NCBI RefSeq assembly: GCF_009728935.1
Contig: NZ_CP034235.1
Location: 2,766,001 to 2,830,000 of the forward strand
DNA length: 64,000 nt
Direction of reading: 5' to 3'
Source of the DNA: Paenibacillus psychroresistens
GTDB lineage: Bacteria > Bacillota > Bacilli > Paenibacillales > NBRC-103111
Shown here: piece by piece, positions 34,813 to 43,736 of the stretch
Layout: each line of letters begins with the position of its first letter
Numbering within the stretch: position 1 is the stretch's first letter
Position numbers and translations under genes: made by a program
Notes under the pieces: model-generated
Databases searched by the model: none
What the model was told of the DNA's origin: nothing
What the model saw: only the letters and a program-made list of their open reading frames with translations

Positions 34813-35217
34813 ATGGACTTCTATTTAGAGGATAACAATGTGATCGAGCGATTGGTTACCGAATGGAAGCAATACAATAATCTTGTGATTGCCTATGATT
34901 ATGACAATACCGTCTACGATTATCATCACAAAGGTCATAAGTTTGATGAAGTCATTCAACTACTGAGAGATTGTAAGCAGGCTGGAGCGCATTTAGTTGT
35001 GTTTACCGCATGTGTAGATGACATGTTTCCAACCATTATGGAGTATTTACAAGGAAATGATATTCCCTTCGATGCTATTAATGAAAGTCCATCCTTTGTC
35101 CCAGTCACTGGCAATAAGAAAATTTATTACAATATTCTGCTGGACGATCGAGCTGGATTAAGCTCAGCATACAAATGTCTGAAAACAGCATTAGCGATTA
35201 TTAAAAAAGGGGCGTGA
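34813..35217 (+). CDS. HAD-superfamily phosphatase-like protein
   Basis: 134 residues from ATG 34813, preceded by AGGTGGTGA. Motif I is AYDYDNTVYD (DxDxT), motif II VVFTA, and a C-terminal acidic motif ILLDDR. There is no cap domain of note. Inside this operon it could dephosphorylate NMN or another nucleotide intermediate, but that is inference. Upstream in-frame GTG codons lack a properly spaced ribosome site. Confidence 0.75.
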   Translation: MDFYLEDNNVIERLVTEWKQYNNLVIAYDYDNTVYDYHHKGHKFDEVIQLLRDCKQAGAHLVVFTACVDDMFPTIMEYLQGNDIPFDAINESPSFVPVTGNKKIYYNILLDDRAGLSSAYKCLKTALAIIKKGA

Positions 35218-35222
35218 TAAAC

Positions 35223-36035
35223 ATGATTTTGTTAAATGGTACTAAATTAGTGTTTAAGCTTTTTCCGAATGGCGAAACCTTGGTCGATGGTGATCAAATC
35301 CTAGCTCTCGCTGCTGATTTCAATAAAGTGGCCTTTAAATACGAGAATGACAGTGATTTAATCAAGCTGATGTTTATTAAGAATTATTTGGATGATCGCA
35401 ATCTAAAGGCAGCACTTATCATTTACTACATGCCCTATAGTCGAATGGATCGCGTAGAGGGTTCATCTGTTTTCACTTTAAAATATGTGGCGAATTTTAT
35501 TAATTCTCTAAGCTTCGAGAAGGTGACTTTGATCGAGCCTCATTCGGACGTTTCGCTTGCCTTAATCAATAAAAGCACAGCTAAATATCCATCCATTGAG
35601 CTATTGATTCGAGTTATTGCTGAAACTGGTTTTAACATAGAGCAGGATTACTTATTTTTCCCGGATGCCGGTGCCCAAAAACGCTATAGCAAAGTGAAGG
35701 GCTATAAGCAGCTGGTGGGTTTTAAGGTAAGAGATTTTCAAACGGGAGAAATTAAGAAATTAGATATTGTTGGGCATGTAGACCATAAAAACTTTAAAGT
35801 GATTATTGTTGATGATCTTTGCTCTTATGGCGGTACTTTTATGATGAGTGCTGAAAAGCTTAAGGAAGCTGGGGCAGATAAGGTTTACCTGCTTGTTGGA
35901 CATTGTGAGAAATCGATCTACAAAGGCAAAATACTAGAAACCGATTTAATTGATCAGGTTTTTACCACAAATACGATGCTAGAAGAATCCGAACACAAAA
36001 AAATTCATATATACGAAATTGGAGGTATTAAATAA
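35223..36035 (+). CDS. Ribose-phosphate pyrophosphokinase-like protein (divergent PrsA; possible ADP-ribose pyrophosphokinase)
   Basis: 270 residues, shorter than housekeeping PRPP synthetase (about 315). YYMPYSRMDR corresponds to the usual ATP-loop PY.YARQDR, and VDDLCSYGGTF is the PRPP/ribose-phosphate loop. The normal DLHAxQ metal motif is replaced by EPHSDVS. It would supply PRPP to the NAMPT-like enzyme next to it; the two genes overlap by one base. The alternative is a phage-like ADP-ribose pyrophosphokinase (NARP1 type). Start ATG 35223 follows AAAGGGG. Confidence 0.75.
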   Translation: MILLNGTKLVFKLFPNGETLVDGDQILALAADFNKVAFKYENDSDLIKLMFIKNYLDDRNLKAALIIYYMPYSRMDRVEGSSVFTLKYVANFINSLSFEKVTLIEPHSDVSLALINKSTAKYPSIELLIRVIAETGFNIEQDYLFFPDAGAQKRYSKVKGYKQLVGFKVRDFQTGEIKKLDIVGHVDHKNFKVIIVDDLCSYGGTFMMSAEKLKEAGADKVYLLVGHCEKSIYKGKILETDLIDQVFTTNTMLEESEHKKIHIYEIGGIK

Positions 36036-37522
36036 TGACACAAAAATTCGTTTATCCAGCCACGCTTCTCTGTGATTTTTACAAGGTCAGCCATAAGAAT
36101 CAATACCCAAAAGGAACAGAACTAGTCTATTCCACTTGGACCGCACGCACCAGCCGGCTTGAAGAGATTGACCATGTTGTCGCTTTCGGTTTTCAATCGT
36201 TCATTAAAGAATATTTAATCCAATATTTCGATGAGCATTTCTTTGCAAGAAATAGGGATGAAGTCGTAAATGAATATAAAAGAGTGCTGCACTACGCTCT
36301 TGCAGTCGTGAATCCAGATGCTTCGCATATTGAAGAATTACATGATTTAGGATATTTGCCAATTAAAATAAAAGCGATTAAAGAAGGAACTTTGGTACCG
36401 ATCAAAGTGCCTATGCTGACTATTGAGAATACCCAGCCGGAATTCTTCTGGCTGACGAATTACCTAGAAACCTTGATGTCTTGCCAGCTTTGGATGCCTA
36501 CGACAAGTGCTACTTTGGCATTTGAGTATCGTAAAATCCTCGAAGAGTTTGCGCTTAAAACCAATGGAGATACTTCGATTGTCCCTTTTCAAGGACATGA
36601 TTTCTCGATGCGTGGAATGAGCTCATTGGAAGCTGCCAAAAGCAGTGGGGCTGGTCATTTGATTTCTTTTACAGGAACGGATTCGATCCCTGCTATCCTC
36701 TATCTCGAAGATTTCTATAATGCCAATATTGAAAAAGAATTAGTAGGAACCTCGATTCCAGCTACAGAGCATAGCGTGATGTGCGCTCATGGAACAGATG
36801 AAATGGCATCTTATAAGTATCTAATTAACGAGGTTTATCCAAGCGGCTTTGTTTCGATTGTTTCGGATACATGGGATTTATGGAGTGTGCTAAATGTAGT
36901 AATTAGAGGTCTTAAAGAAGATATTCTGAGGAGAGATGGCAAGGTTGTAATTCGACCGGACAGTGGAGATCCTGTGAAAATCATCTGCGGTGATCCGGAT
37001 TCTACCAACGACTCTGAACGTAAAGGGGTTATTGAAATTCTTTGGGAGATCTTTGGTGGAACTACAACGGATAAAGGATTCAAGCAGCTGGACACTCACA
37101 TTGGAGCGATTTATGGAGATGCTATTACGATTAGTCGCTGCAAAGAGATTTGTGAGAAATTAGCAGACAAAGGCTTCGCTTCGACCAACATGGTTTATGG
37201 AATTGGCTCTTATACTTATCAGTACAACACGCGCGATACCTTTGGATTTGCCCTTAAATCTACTTTTACGATCGTTAATGGCGAAGAACGCAAAATTTAC
37301 AAGGATCCCAAAACAGACAGCGGCCACTTCAAAAAATCGCAAACAGGCTTGGTGCTTGTGACTAAAGAGGCTGGGGAGCTGACTTTTATTGATAATCTCA
37401 GTGCTGCTGAATATGCGGCAAAACAAACAGATGATTTGCTAGAAGTTGTATTTGTAGATGGGAAGCTGGTTCTGGATCAAACCTTAAATGAGATTCGTAC
37501 AGCTTTGTTGAAAAATCTCTAA
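36035..37522 (+). CDS. nadV: Nicotinamide phosphoribosyltransferase (NAMPT/NadV-like)
   Basis: 495 residues, the usual NAMPT length. Family motifs are CDFYKVSH, GHDFSMRGMSS, ATEHSVM (catalytic His region), VIRPDSGDP and YGIGSYTYQ. It joins nicotinamide to PRPP to make NMN in one step. The start overlaps the previous stop as TAATG. With the next two genes it allows NAD+ synthesis from nicotinamide or nicotinamide riboside. If the upstream enzyme makes ADP-ribose pyrophosphate, this one could make NAD+ directly (see findings). Confidence 0.88.
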   Translation: MTQKFVYPATLLCDFYKVSHKNQYPKGTELVYSTWTARTSRLEEIDHVVAFGFQSFIKEYLIQYFDEHFFARNRDEVVNEYKRVLHYALAVVNPDASHIEELHDLGYLPIKIKAIKEGTLVPIKVPMLTIENTQPEFFWLTNYLETLMSCQLWMPTTSATLAFEYRKILEEFALKTNGDTSIVPFQGHDFSMRGMSSLEAAKSSGAGHLISFTGTDSIPAILYLEDFYNANIEKELVGTSIPATEHSVMCAHGTDEMASYKYLINEVYPSGFVSIVSDTWDLWSVLNVVIRGLKEDILRRDGKVVIRPDSGDPVKIICGDPDSTNDSERKGVIEILWEIFGGTTTDKGFKQLDTHIGAIYGDAITISRCKEICEKLADKGFASTNMVYGIGSYTYQYNTRDTFGFALKSTFTIVNGEERKIYKDPKTDSGHFKKSQTGLVLVTKEAGELTFIDNLSAAEYAAKQTDDLLEVVFVDGKLVLDQTLNEIRTALLKNL

Positions 37523-37539
37523 ATGAGATGAGGGATACG

Positions 37540-38187
37540 ATGGCTATCAATATGGATAAACCGAGCACTATGTTTGGGTTGTTAGCGATCATGCTGATCA
37601 TTGCTTATTTTACCGCATCTACAGCGTTGGAGATTGTAGCGACTACAACGGGCTTGTTAAGCGTTTGGCTGACAACTAGAGAGAGCATTTGGTGTATGCC
37701 GATGGGATTGATCAATGTAGCTTGTTTTTTCTGCAGCTTTTATGATGCTAAGCTTTATGCAGATATGACACTACAGGTTTTCTTTTTCGTATTAGGCATT
37801 TGGGGCTGGTATGTATGGCTAACTAAACGCTACACTGCTAAAGTACGTCCAACAAAACGGATTGAAGCAAAAATGATTATATTGCTGAGTATCTTGATTA
37901 TTGCGGGAACGGGTGGCTGGGGTTATTTGCTTACCGAATATACGGATGCTTCGATTCCTTATGCTGACGCTTTTATTGCTATTTTAAGTGTGATTGCACA
38001 ATTCCTCTTATCCTCTAAAGTGCTTGAACATTGGCTGGTATGGATTGTTGTTGATGTATTGTCGATAGGCATGTATTTCTATAAAGGGCTCGATACAATA
38101 GCGTTTCTCTATATCATTTATCTATTCATCGCAATTGCAGGATGGTTCGGTTGGAAGAATGGATATCAGAAAAGCTTGGCCACGTGA
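37540..38187 (+). CDS. pnuC: Nicotinamide riboside transporter PnuC
   Basis: 215 residues from ATG 37540 (GAGGGA upstream). Seven to eight membrane helices carry the PnuC signature ESIWCMPMGLINVACFFCSF (partly shown) and FFVLGIWGWYVW. It imports nicotinamide riboside by facilitated diffusion, trapped by phosphorylation by the NadR-like kinase encoded next. It lies 17 bases after the NAMPT gene. Confidence 0.92.
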   Translation: MAINMDKPSTMFGLLAIMLIIAYFTASTALEIVATTTGLLSVWLTTRESIWCMPMGLINVACFFCSFYDAKLYADMTLQVFFFVLGIWGWYVWLTKRYTAKVRPTKRIEAKMIILLSILIIAGTGGWGYLLTEYTDASIPYADAFIAILSVIAQFLLSSKVLEHWLVWIVVDVLSIGMYFYKGLDTIAFLYIIYLFIAIAGWFGWKNGYQKSLAT

Positions 38188-38200
38188 GGTGAGTTTTATT

Positions 38201-39217
38201 GTGCGAGATAAGAAGGTAGGTCTGACTTTAGGGAAGTTCGCTCCCCTGCACCGCGGGCATCAGTATTTGATTGAAACGGCTATTGCAGAAATGGATGAGG
38301 TTATTGTTGTGATTTATGATAGTCCTGAAGTTACGCGGATCCCTTTACCTGTCAGGTCCCAGTGGATTCGCCAGCTTTATCCCACTGTTGAAGTGATTGA
38401 AGCTTGGGATGGACCTAATGCGATGGGTGACTCACCTGAGGTTAAGAGGATTCAGGAGAATTATATGCTTAGTATTCTAGCTGAGCGGAAAATAAGCCAT
38501 TTCTATTCGAGTGAATTTTATGGCGAGCATATGGGTTTAGCGCTGGGGGCTGTTAATCGACTAGTGGACTGCGAACGTGAAGTTGTGCCAATCTCAGGTA
38601 CCGTGATTCGTGGTTCGACTTATGAGAACAAAGCTTTTATTCATCCGCAAGTTTATCGGGATTTAGTGACGTCAGTTGTTTTCCTTGGAGCTCCTTCTAC
38701 CGGTAAAACCACGATTGCTGCTCGAATGGCAGTGGAATATAGGACGGTCTGGATGCCGGAATATGGACGGGACTATTGGGAGCAGCATCATATTGAACAT
38801 AGGTTAACAGCTGAGCAGTTGGTGGAGATAGCCGAAGGCCATTTGGCAAAAGAAGAAGTTTTGCTGGCGGAAGCCAACGAATATTTATTCGTCGATACCA
38901 ATGCTATTACAACTTATATGTTCGCTTTAGATTATCATGGTGCTGCGCTTCCCGAATTGGGTGAAATGGCTGTTGCTGCAGCCTCAAGATATGATTTGGT
39001 GTTCGTTTGCGGGGATGACATTCCTTATGATGATACCGAGGATCGATCAGGCGAGGTTCATCGAGCTATTTTTCAGAAAAAGATTATCGCCGATCTCCTG
39101 CATCGCAAGATTCCTTTTATACTATTAACCGGTAATCTTGTTGCTAGGATTGAGCAGGTAAAAGCTATTTTAGCCAGATATTCCAAATATCAAAGTCTTG
39201 GGGATTTAATAATTTAA
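38201..39217 (+). CDS. nadR: NadR-like NMN adenylyltransferase / ribosylnicotinamide kinase
   Basis: 338 residues from GTG 38201, preceded by GTGAGGTGAG at proper spacing; an earlier ATG inside pnuC lacks a site. The N-terminal nucleotidyl-transferase domain has GKFAPLHRGHQYL (the GxxxPxHxGH motif), and the C-terminal kinase has a P-loop GAPSTGKTT. The N-terminal helix-turn-helix of enterobacterial NadR is absent. It converts nicotinamide riboside to NMN and NMN to NAD+. It is the last gene before a strong terminator. Confidence 0.92.
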   Translation: MRDKKVGLTLGKFAPLHRGHQYLIETAIAEMDEVIVVIYDSPEVTRIPLPVRSQWIRQLYPTVEVIEAWDGPNAMGDSPEVKRIQENYMLSILAERKISHFYSSEFYGEHMGLALGAVNRLVDCEREVVPISGTVIRGSTYENKAFIHPQVYRDLVTSVVFLGAPSTGKTTIAARMAVEYRTVWMPEYGRDYWEQHHIEHRLTAEQLVEIAEGHLAKEEVLLAEANEYLFVDTNAITTYMFALDYHGAALPELGEMAVAAASRYDLVFVCGDDIPYDDTEDRSGEVHRAIFQKKIIADLLHRKIPFILLTGNLVARIEQVKAILARYSKYQSLGDLII

Positions 39218-39263
39218 TTCGCAGATAATAATTAAAGTTATAAACTATACGATTTTTATAAAC

Positions 39264-39312
39264 AAAAACCCAGTCAAAACACGAAAAAAAGTGTTTTGAC
39301 TGGGTTTTTGTT
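39264..39312 (+). terminator. Very strong Rho-independent terminator
   Basis: A perfect 19-base stem, AAAAACCCAGTCAAAACAC (39264-39282) with its complement at 39291-39309, has an eight-base loop and ends in a T-run. It is usable in both directions and isolates the NAD operon. Confidence 0.95.
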
Positions 39313-39397
39313 GGGACGGGATGTCACCGCCTTTCACTAGAGTACAAGCATTTTTTTATATTTCACATATTATTAATAGATAGAGGAGGGGGACTAG

Positions 39398-39910
39398 ATG
39401 AGCAAATATTTAAAATCGCAGAAATTAAAATCAATTCAAAATTGGATAAAAAAATTGGAAAAAGCTGAGGTTTCAGAACAATCAGAGGAATGTTCAGTAG
39501 AAGAATTAAAGCTTCCATATAAGGACATAGGAGCCGGAAGGCATAGAGTTGTATTTGATTTGGGGAACGGCTTAGTGTTAAAGGTCGCCAAGATAGCAAA
39601 AGGTATAACGTGCAACAAAAACGAGGTAAATCTTTACCGTAGTGTCTCCTCCTCCCTGCAAAAGCACCTTTGTAAAATCGTAGAATATGGACATGGTTGG
39701 TTAATCATGAAGAAAATGAACAGAATAATTCGCAATAAAAAAGAGTATGAAAATCAAGTGTTCCATATCCTTGAAGCATTTCGTAGTATGGGTATAAGGA
39801 TTTCAGATTTACACGATAAAAAAAGCGGTGATCTGAAAAGGAAAAACATCCGACTAAATAAGGACAAAAAAATTGTATTTATTGACTATGCGAATGTTTA
39901 CTCCTGTTAG
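39398..39910 (+). CDS. Minimal protein-kinase-like protein (170 aa)
   Basis: The sequence shows a glycine loop IGAGRHRVVFDL (Gly45, Gly47), a VAIK-type lysine in LVLKVAK (Lys62), a candidate alpha-C Glu (Glu76), and a catalytic-loop-like GDLKRKNI (Asp145, Asn150) followed by VFIDYAN (Asp163, DFG position). The C-lobe after that is missing; the stop comes seven residues later. It is much smaller than Ser/Thr kinases (about 260) and may be an antibiotic-kinase or phage-type mini-kinase. Start ATG 39398 follows GAGGAGGG. It is monocistronic. The assignment rests on motif spacing only. Confidence 0.6.
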   Translation: MSKYLKSQKLKSIQNWIKKLEKAEVSEQSEECSVEELKLPYKDIGAGRHRVVFDLGNGLVLKVAKIAKGITCNKNEVNLYRSVSSSLQKHLCKIVEYGHGWLIMKKMNRIIRNKKEYENQVFHILEAFRSMGIRISDLHDKKSGDLKRKNIRLNKDKKIVFIDYANVYSC

Positions 39911-40059
39911 AAAATGTATGGATTTACAGAATGTCTACAATTACCAGCCCAAATAAGAGGAAATTGGAAAAAGTTTTCGCTTTTAGAAATGTTTTCGTGA
40001 TAAGATAGATATGTTGCGCAAAAATACTTATATGTTAGATTGGAATGGTGTGAGGAAAG

Positions 40060-41064
40060 ATGTTGAGCCCAAATGCACTTCACTTAAAAAAGGACATCGC
40101 TCCTTACGAGAAACCATGCTTGAAGGCAAGTGTTCGACAAATTTCAAATAGTGTTTTTCCTTATTTTGTATTATGGTTTCTCGCTTATCAGAGCTTGGCT
40201 ATTTCTTACTGGCTCACCCTAGCTTTAACAATCGTCGCTTCTGGTTTTTTAGTCCGCATATTTATCCTCTTTCATGATTGCTGTCATCAATCCTTTTTTA
40301 AAAATCGCACTGCTAATGAAATATTAGGTACAATTACAGGCATTCTCACCTTCTTTCCCTTTCATAAATGGAAGCATAGCCACTCGATTCATCATGCTAC
40401 CAGCAGTAACTTAAACAAACGTGGTACAGGCGATGTTTGGATCCTTACTGTTGAAGAGTATTTATCCGCCTCTGTATGGACTCGGTTTTGCTATCATCTC
40501 TATCGTAATCCAATTGTAATGTTTGGTTTTGGTCCTTTTTTCATCTTCCTTATACAAAATAGATTAAATCGCAAAAATGCTAAGAGAAGAGAGCGTATTA
40601 ATACGTATACAACTAATCTTGTCCTCGTATCTGCTGGTGTACTGCTCAGCTGGGCAATTGGATGGCAGGCATTCGTGATGATTCAAGCTCCGATTTTTCT
40701 AATATCGGGAGCAGTCGGGATTTGGCTCTTCTATGTACAGCATCAGTTCGAAGATTCTTACTTCGAAGAAGAAGAATCATGGGACTTTGTAAAAGCAGCC
40801 ATTGACGGCAGCTCCTATTATAAGCTTCCAAGAGTTCTACAATGGATAACAGGCAATATTGGTTTTCATCATATTCACCATTTGAGCCCAAGAGTACCTA
40901 ACTATTATCTGGAAAAAGCACACGATAATATACCATTGCTGCAAACCGTAAATACCATCACTGTCTCTACTAGTCTGCAATCTTTGCGTTTTCGTCTTTG
41001 GGATACGCATAGCAAGAAGTTTGTTGGTTTCCGTGATGTTCGGGGCTTAATCAAAAACAGATAG
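40060..41064 (+). CDS. Acyl-lipid (fatty acid) desaturase
   Basis: 334 residues with four membrane helices in two pairs and three histidine boxes: HDCCHQ, HSIHH and HHIHH. These bind the di-iron centre of membrane desaturases, which insert a cis double bond in membrane phospholipid acyl chains, usually the Bacillus Delta5 type. It raises membrane fluidity, often in the cold. Start ATG 40060 follows GAGGAAAG. No DesK/DesR pair is encoded nearby. Confidence 0.92.
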   Translation: MLSPNALHLKKDIAPYEKPCLKASVRQISNSVFPYFVLWFLAYQSLAISYWLTLALTIVASGFLVRIFILFHDCCHQSFFKNRTANEILGTITGILTFFPFHKWKHSHSIHHATSSNLNKRGTGDVWILTVEEYLSASVWTRFCYHLYRNPIVMFGFGPFFIFLIQNRLNRKNAKRRERINTYTTNLVLVSAGVLLSWAIGWQAFVMIQAPIFLISGAVGIWLFYVQHQFEDSYFEEEESWDFVKAAIDGSSYYKLPRVLQWITGNIGFHHIHHLSPRVPNYYLEKAHDNIPLLQTVNTITVSTSLQSLRFRLWDTHSKKFVGFRDVRGLIKNR

Positions 41065-41110
41065 TCAAATTCAATTGGTCAACCATTGTATAGTATAACG
41101 GCTTCATAAA

Positions 41111-41139
41111 GGGAGGGGGAACCTTCTCTTTTTTGTTTA
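41111..41139 (+). terminator. Weak Rho-independent terminator
   Basis: GAG/GG and CC/CTC (GGGAGGGGGAACCTTCTC) form a short stem followed by TTTTTTG, just after the desaturase gene. Confidence 0.5.
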
Positions 41140-41174
41140 CTCTTATTGTATAGGCAGGTGCTAGACTAGGTATA

Positions 41175-41203
41175 TTGACATACACTAGAAATAGTCCTAT
41201 ATT
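41175..41203 (+). promoter_or_regulatory. Sigma-A promoter of glgCD
   Basis: A perfect TTGACA (41175-41180) is followed after 17 bases by TATATT (41198-41203). Confidence 0.8.
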
Positions 41204-41220
41204 TAACCTTGTTATTAATT

Positions 41221-41234
41221 TGTAAGCGCATTCA
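41221..41234 (+). promoter_or_regulatory. cre box of glgCD
   Basis: TGTAAGCGCATTCA fits the cre consensus. It begins 17 bases after the -10 box, the same roadblock position as the box at 11320. Glycogen synthesis would thus be repressed with sugar uptake genes, if CcpA is the reader. Confidence 0.7.
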
Positions 41235-41261
41235 TATTTTAAACGAAAGGATTTGAGTTAA

Positions 41262-42401
41262 ATGCAGAAAATAGAATGTGTAGCTATGCTTTTAGCTGGT
41301 GGAGAAGGTAAGCGGTTAAGCCATTTGACCAAGAAAATTGCCAAACCTGCCGTACCTTTCGGAGGTAAATATCGGATTATTGATTTTACATTGAGCAATT
41401 GCACTAATTCTGGCATCCATACAGTTGGAGTTCTCACACAGTACCAGCCTATGGTGTTGAACACTTATATCGGAATCGGAAGCTCATGGGATTTGGATCG
41501 AAAAAATGGCGGCGTTACCTTGCTTCCTCCTTATGTAGAACAGAATGGCGGCCGTTGGTATAAAGGAACCTCTCATGCCATTCATCAAAATATAAATTAC
41601 TTAGAGCAGTATGATGCAGAATACGTGCTAATAATCTCTGGAGATCATATTTACAAAATGAATTACGATCTTATGCTGCAAAAGCACAAGGAAACTAAAG
41701 CGGATGTATCCATAGCTGTAATTGAAATTCCACTAAATGAATCTTACCGGTTTGGGATGATGGAGGTAGACCAAGATGATTGGATTACTGAATTTCAGGA
41801 AAAGCCTAAAGTAACCACTAGCAATACGGCCTCCATGGGCGTGTATATTTTTACTTGGAAGGTACTTAAACAATATTTATTGGCTGATGAACTAAAACCT
41901 AAATCCAATAGTGATTTCGGACAAGATATTATACCGGCTATGCTGGCTGATTATAAAAAGCTGTTTGCCTATCGTTTTAAAGGCTATTGGAAGGATGTCG
42001 GCACGATTGATAGTCTTTGGGAAGCGCATATGGACTTATTAGCAGATGATAAACCTTTTCGTTTACATGATCCGAAGTGGCGAATCTATACGAAAAACCC
42101 CAACCAGCCGCCACAATATATCGGGGCTACTGCTAAGATTGATCGTTCTTTAGTCAATGAAGGCTGTATGGTGTTTGGTAAGATTGACCATTCTGTTCTA
42201 TTCTACGGAGTTGATGTGGGTGAAGGCAGCTATATTAAAGATTCCATCATCATGCCGCAAACCAAAATTGGCAAAAACGTGACGATTCATCGAGCGATTA
42301 TTGGCTGGAATACGGTAATTAAAGATAATGTGACCATTGGGAATCCGGATGAGTCTTCAGAGATAACGCTAATTGGTGATAACAAAGTTATTAAAGCTTA
42401 G
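41262..42401 (+). CDS. glgC: Glucose-1-phosphate adenylyltransferase, catalytic subunit
   Basis: 379 residues. The ADP-glucose pyrophosphorylase signature [10 protein letters not shown] (residues about 7-16), [20 protein letters not shown] and a left-handed beta-helix C-terminus are complete. It makes ADP-glucose for glycogen. Start follows GAAAGGA. GlgD follows after 20 bases. No glgA, glgB or glgP are in this window. Confidence 0.95.
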   Translation: MQKIECVAMLLAGGEGKRLSHLTKKIAKPAVPFGGKYRIIDFTLSNCTNSGIHTVGVLTQYQPMVLNTYIGIGSSWDLDRKNGGVTLLPPYVEQNGGRWYKGTSHAIHQNINYLEQYDAEYVLIISGDHIYKMNYDLMLQKHKETKADVSIAVIEIPLNESYRFGMMEVDQDDWITEFQEKPKVTTSNTASMGVYIFTWKVLKQYLLADELKPKSNSDFGQDIIPAMLADYKKLFAYRFKGYWKDVGTIDSLWEAHMDLLADDKPFRLHDPKWRIYTKNPNQPPQYIGATAKIDRSLVNEGCMVFGKIDHSVLFYGVDVGEGSYIKDSIIMPQTKIGKNVTIHRAIIGWNTVIKDNVTIGNPDESSEITLIGDNKVIKA

Positions 42402-42421
42402 AGTGAGGAAGGAGTAATAAA

Positions 42422-43534
42422 ATGAATAACGTGTTGGGCATAATTAATCTAAGTATAAATCAACCGCTCTTGCATGAATTGACCTATTCACGTGCTACCG
42501 CTACAGTTCCTTTTGGAGGTAGATATCGTTTGATTGATTTTGTATTATCCAATATGGTGAATTCAGGGATCAGCAATGTGGCGGTGCTAACTCATAATAG
42601 CTACCGTTCGATCATGGACCATGTGGGCTCAGGTAAAGAATGGGATTTGGATCACAAACAAAAAGGTTTGTTCATTCTGCCTCCCGCAGACACGAATTCC
42701 TCTAGCTTCAACGGCGATTTGCAAAACTTTCATGGTCATCTCGAATATTTTTCCCGCAGCTCTGAGGAATATGTAATCATTTCTAGCAGTCATATGATCT
42801 GTAATATCGACTATAACGAAGTCGTAGAGGCTCATATTCAGAAGAATGCCGATATAACGGTTGTTTATAAGCAAATGGATTCCGCTCGAGAGGATCTATC
42901 GAATCTGATTATTGTAGATGTTGCCGAAGATAACCGGGTTGTTAGCATGACCGAAAATCATCTAAAGCATGAGGGCTGTAAGGTTTTTATGAGGATGCTA
43001 GTGATTAAGAAGGACCTGTTGGTTGAATTAGTCAAGAAAAGTGTGACCCAAAATTATTATGATTTAGTCAGACATGTCATTATTCGGAATCTTCATAATC
43101 TAAATGTTTATGCATATGAGTATACAGGTTATTTAGCAATTATTAATTCCATCCACAATTATTATAAATACAGCATGGAGCTGTTAAAGCCACAAATCTG
43201 GAGAACACTTTTTTTCGAACCAGGGTTGATTTATACCAAGGTCAAGGATGAGCCGCCAGTTGAGTATGCGCAAGGTGCCTCTGTAACCAATTCATTAGTA
43301 GCCAATGGGTGCATTATTGAAGGTACTGTCGAGAATAGTATTCTCTTTCGTGGAGTTAAGGTTGGCAAAGGTGTGGTAATCAAGAATAGTATCATTATGC
43401 AGAAATGTGTGATCGAGAACGATTCAAGCTTGGATTATGTCATTCTGGATAAGGATGTGTTTGTTACTAGCGGTAACAGGCTTCAAGGGGAGCCGATGGT
43501 ACCTACCGTTATTACTAAAAGCAGTGTAATTTAA
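42422..43534 (+). CDS. glgD: Glucose-1-phosphate adenylyltransferase, regulatory subunit GlgD
   Basis: 370 residues, homologous to GlgC but without the N-terminal GGxGxRL catalytic loop (NLSINQPLLHELTYSRATA in its place, as in Bacillus GlgD). The VPFGGRYRLIDF block and beta-helix remain. It forms hetero-oligomers with GlgC and boosts activity. Start follows GAAGGAG. Confidence 0.94.
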   Translation: MNNVLGIINLSINQPLLHELTYSRATATVPFGGRYRLIDFVLSNMVNSGISNVAVLTHNSYRSIMDHVGSGKEWDLDHKQKGLFILPPADTNSSSFNGDLQNFHGHLEYFSRSSEEYVIISSSHMICNIDYNEVVEAHIQKNADITVVYKQMDSAREDLSNLIIVDVAEDNRVVSMTENHLKHEGCKVFMRMLVIKKDLLVELVKKSVTQNYYDLVRHVIIRNLHNLNVYAYEYTGYLAIINSIHNYYKYSMELLKPQIWRTLFFEPGLIYTKVKDEPPVEYAQGASVTNSLVANGCIIEGTVENSILFRGVKVGKGVVIKNSIIMQKCVIENDSSLDYVILDKDVFVTSGNRLQGEPMVPTVITKSSVI

Positions 43535-43561
43535 AGGCTTACAATCGCATATAGAACGGAT

Positions 43562-43608
43562 AGAAACCGTGGGCAGTTACTACTAATGCCTGCGGTTTCT
43601 ATTTTAGT
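43562..43608 (+). terminator. Rho-independent terminator of glgCD
   Basis: AGAAACCG (43562-43569) pairs with CGGTTTCT (43593-43600), extended by GGC/GCC, followed by ATTTTAGTTT. Confidence 0.82.
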
Positions 43609-43736
43609 TTATTCATAAATTGTTACGGAGAATCATAACTCTCTGGGAATTGTTTCAAATGCTAGTTAATAGTTTAAGAGTATTGGTCTAGTTTTATTTA
43701 TGTAGATGAAAATCAATTAACTCGGGGGAATAAATT

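Noticed and set aside
34813..39217. NAD genes as part of a prophage
   Set aside because: No structural, lysis, integrase or replication genes lie near. The operon has a chromosomal-type regulator, and a transporter.
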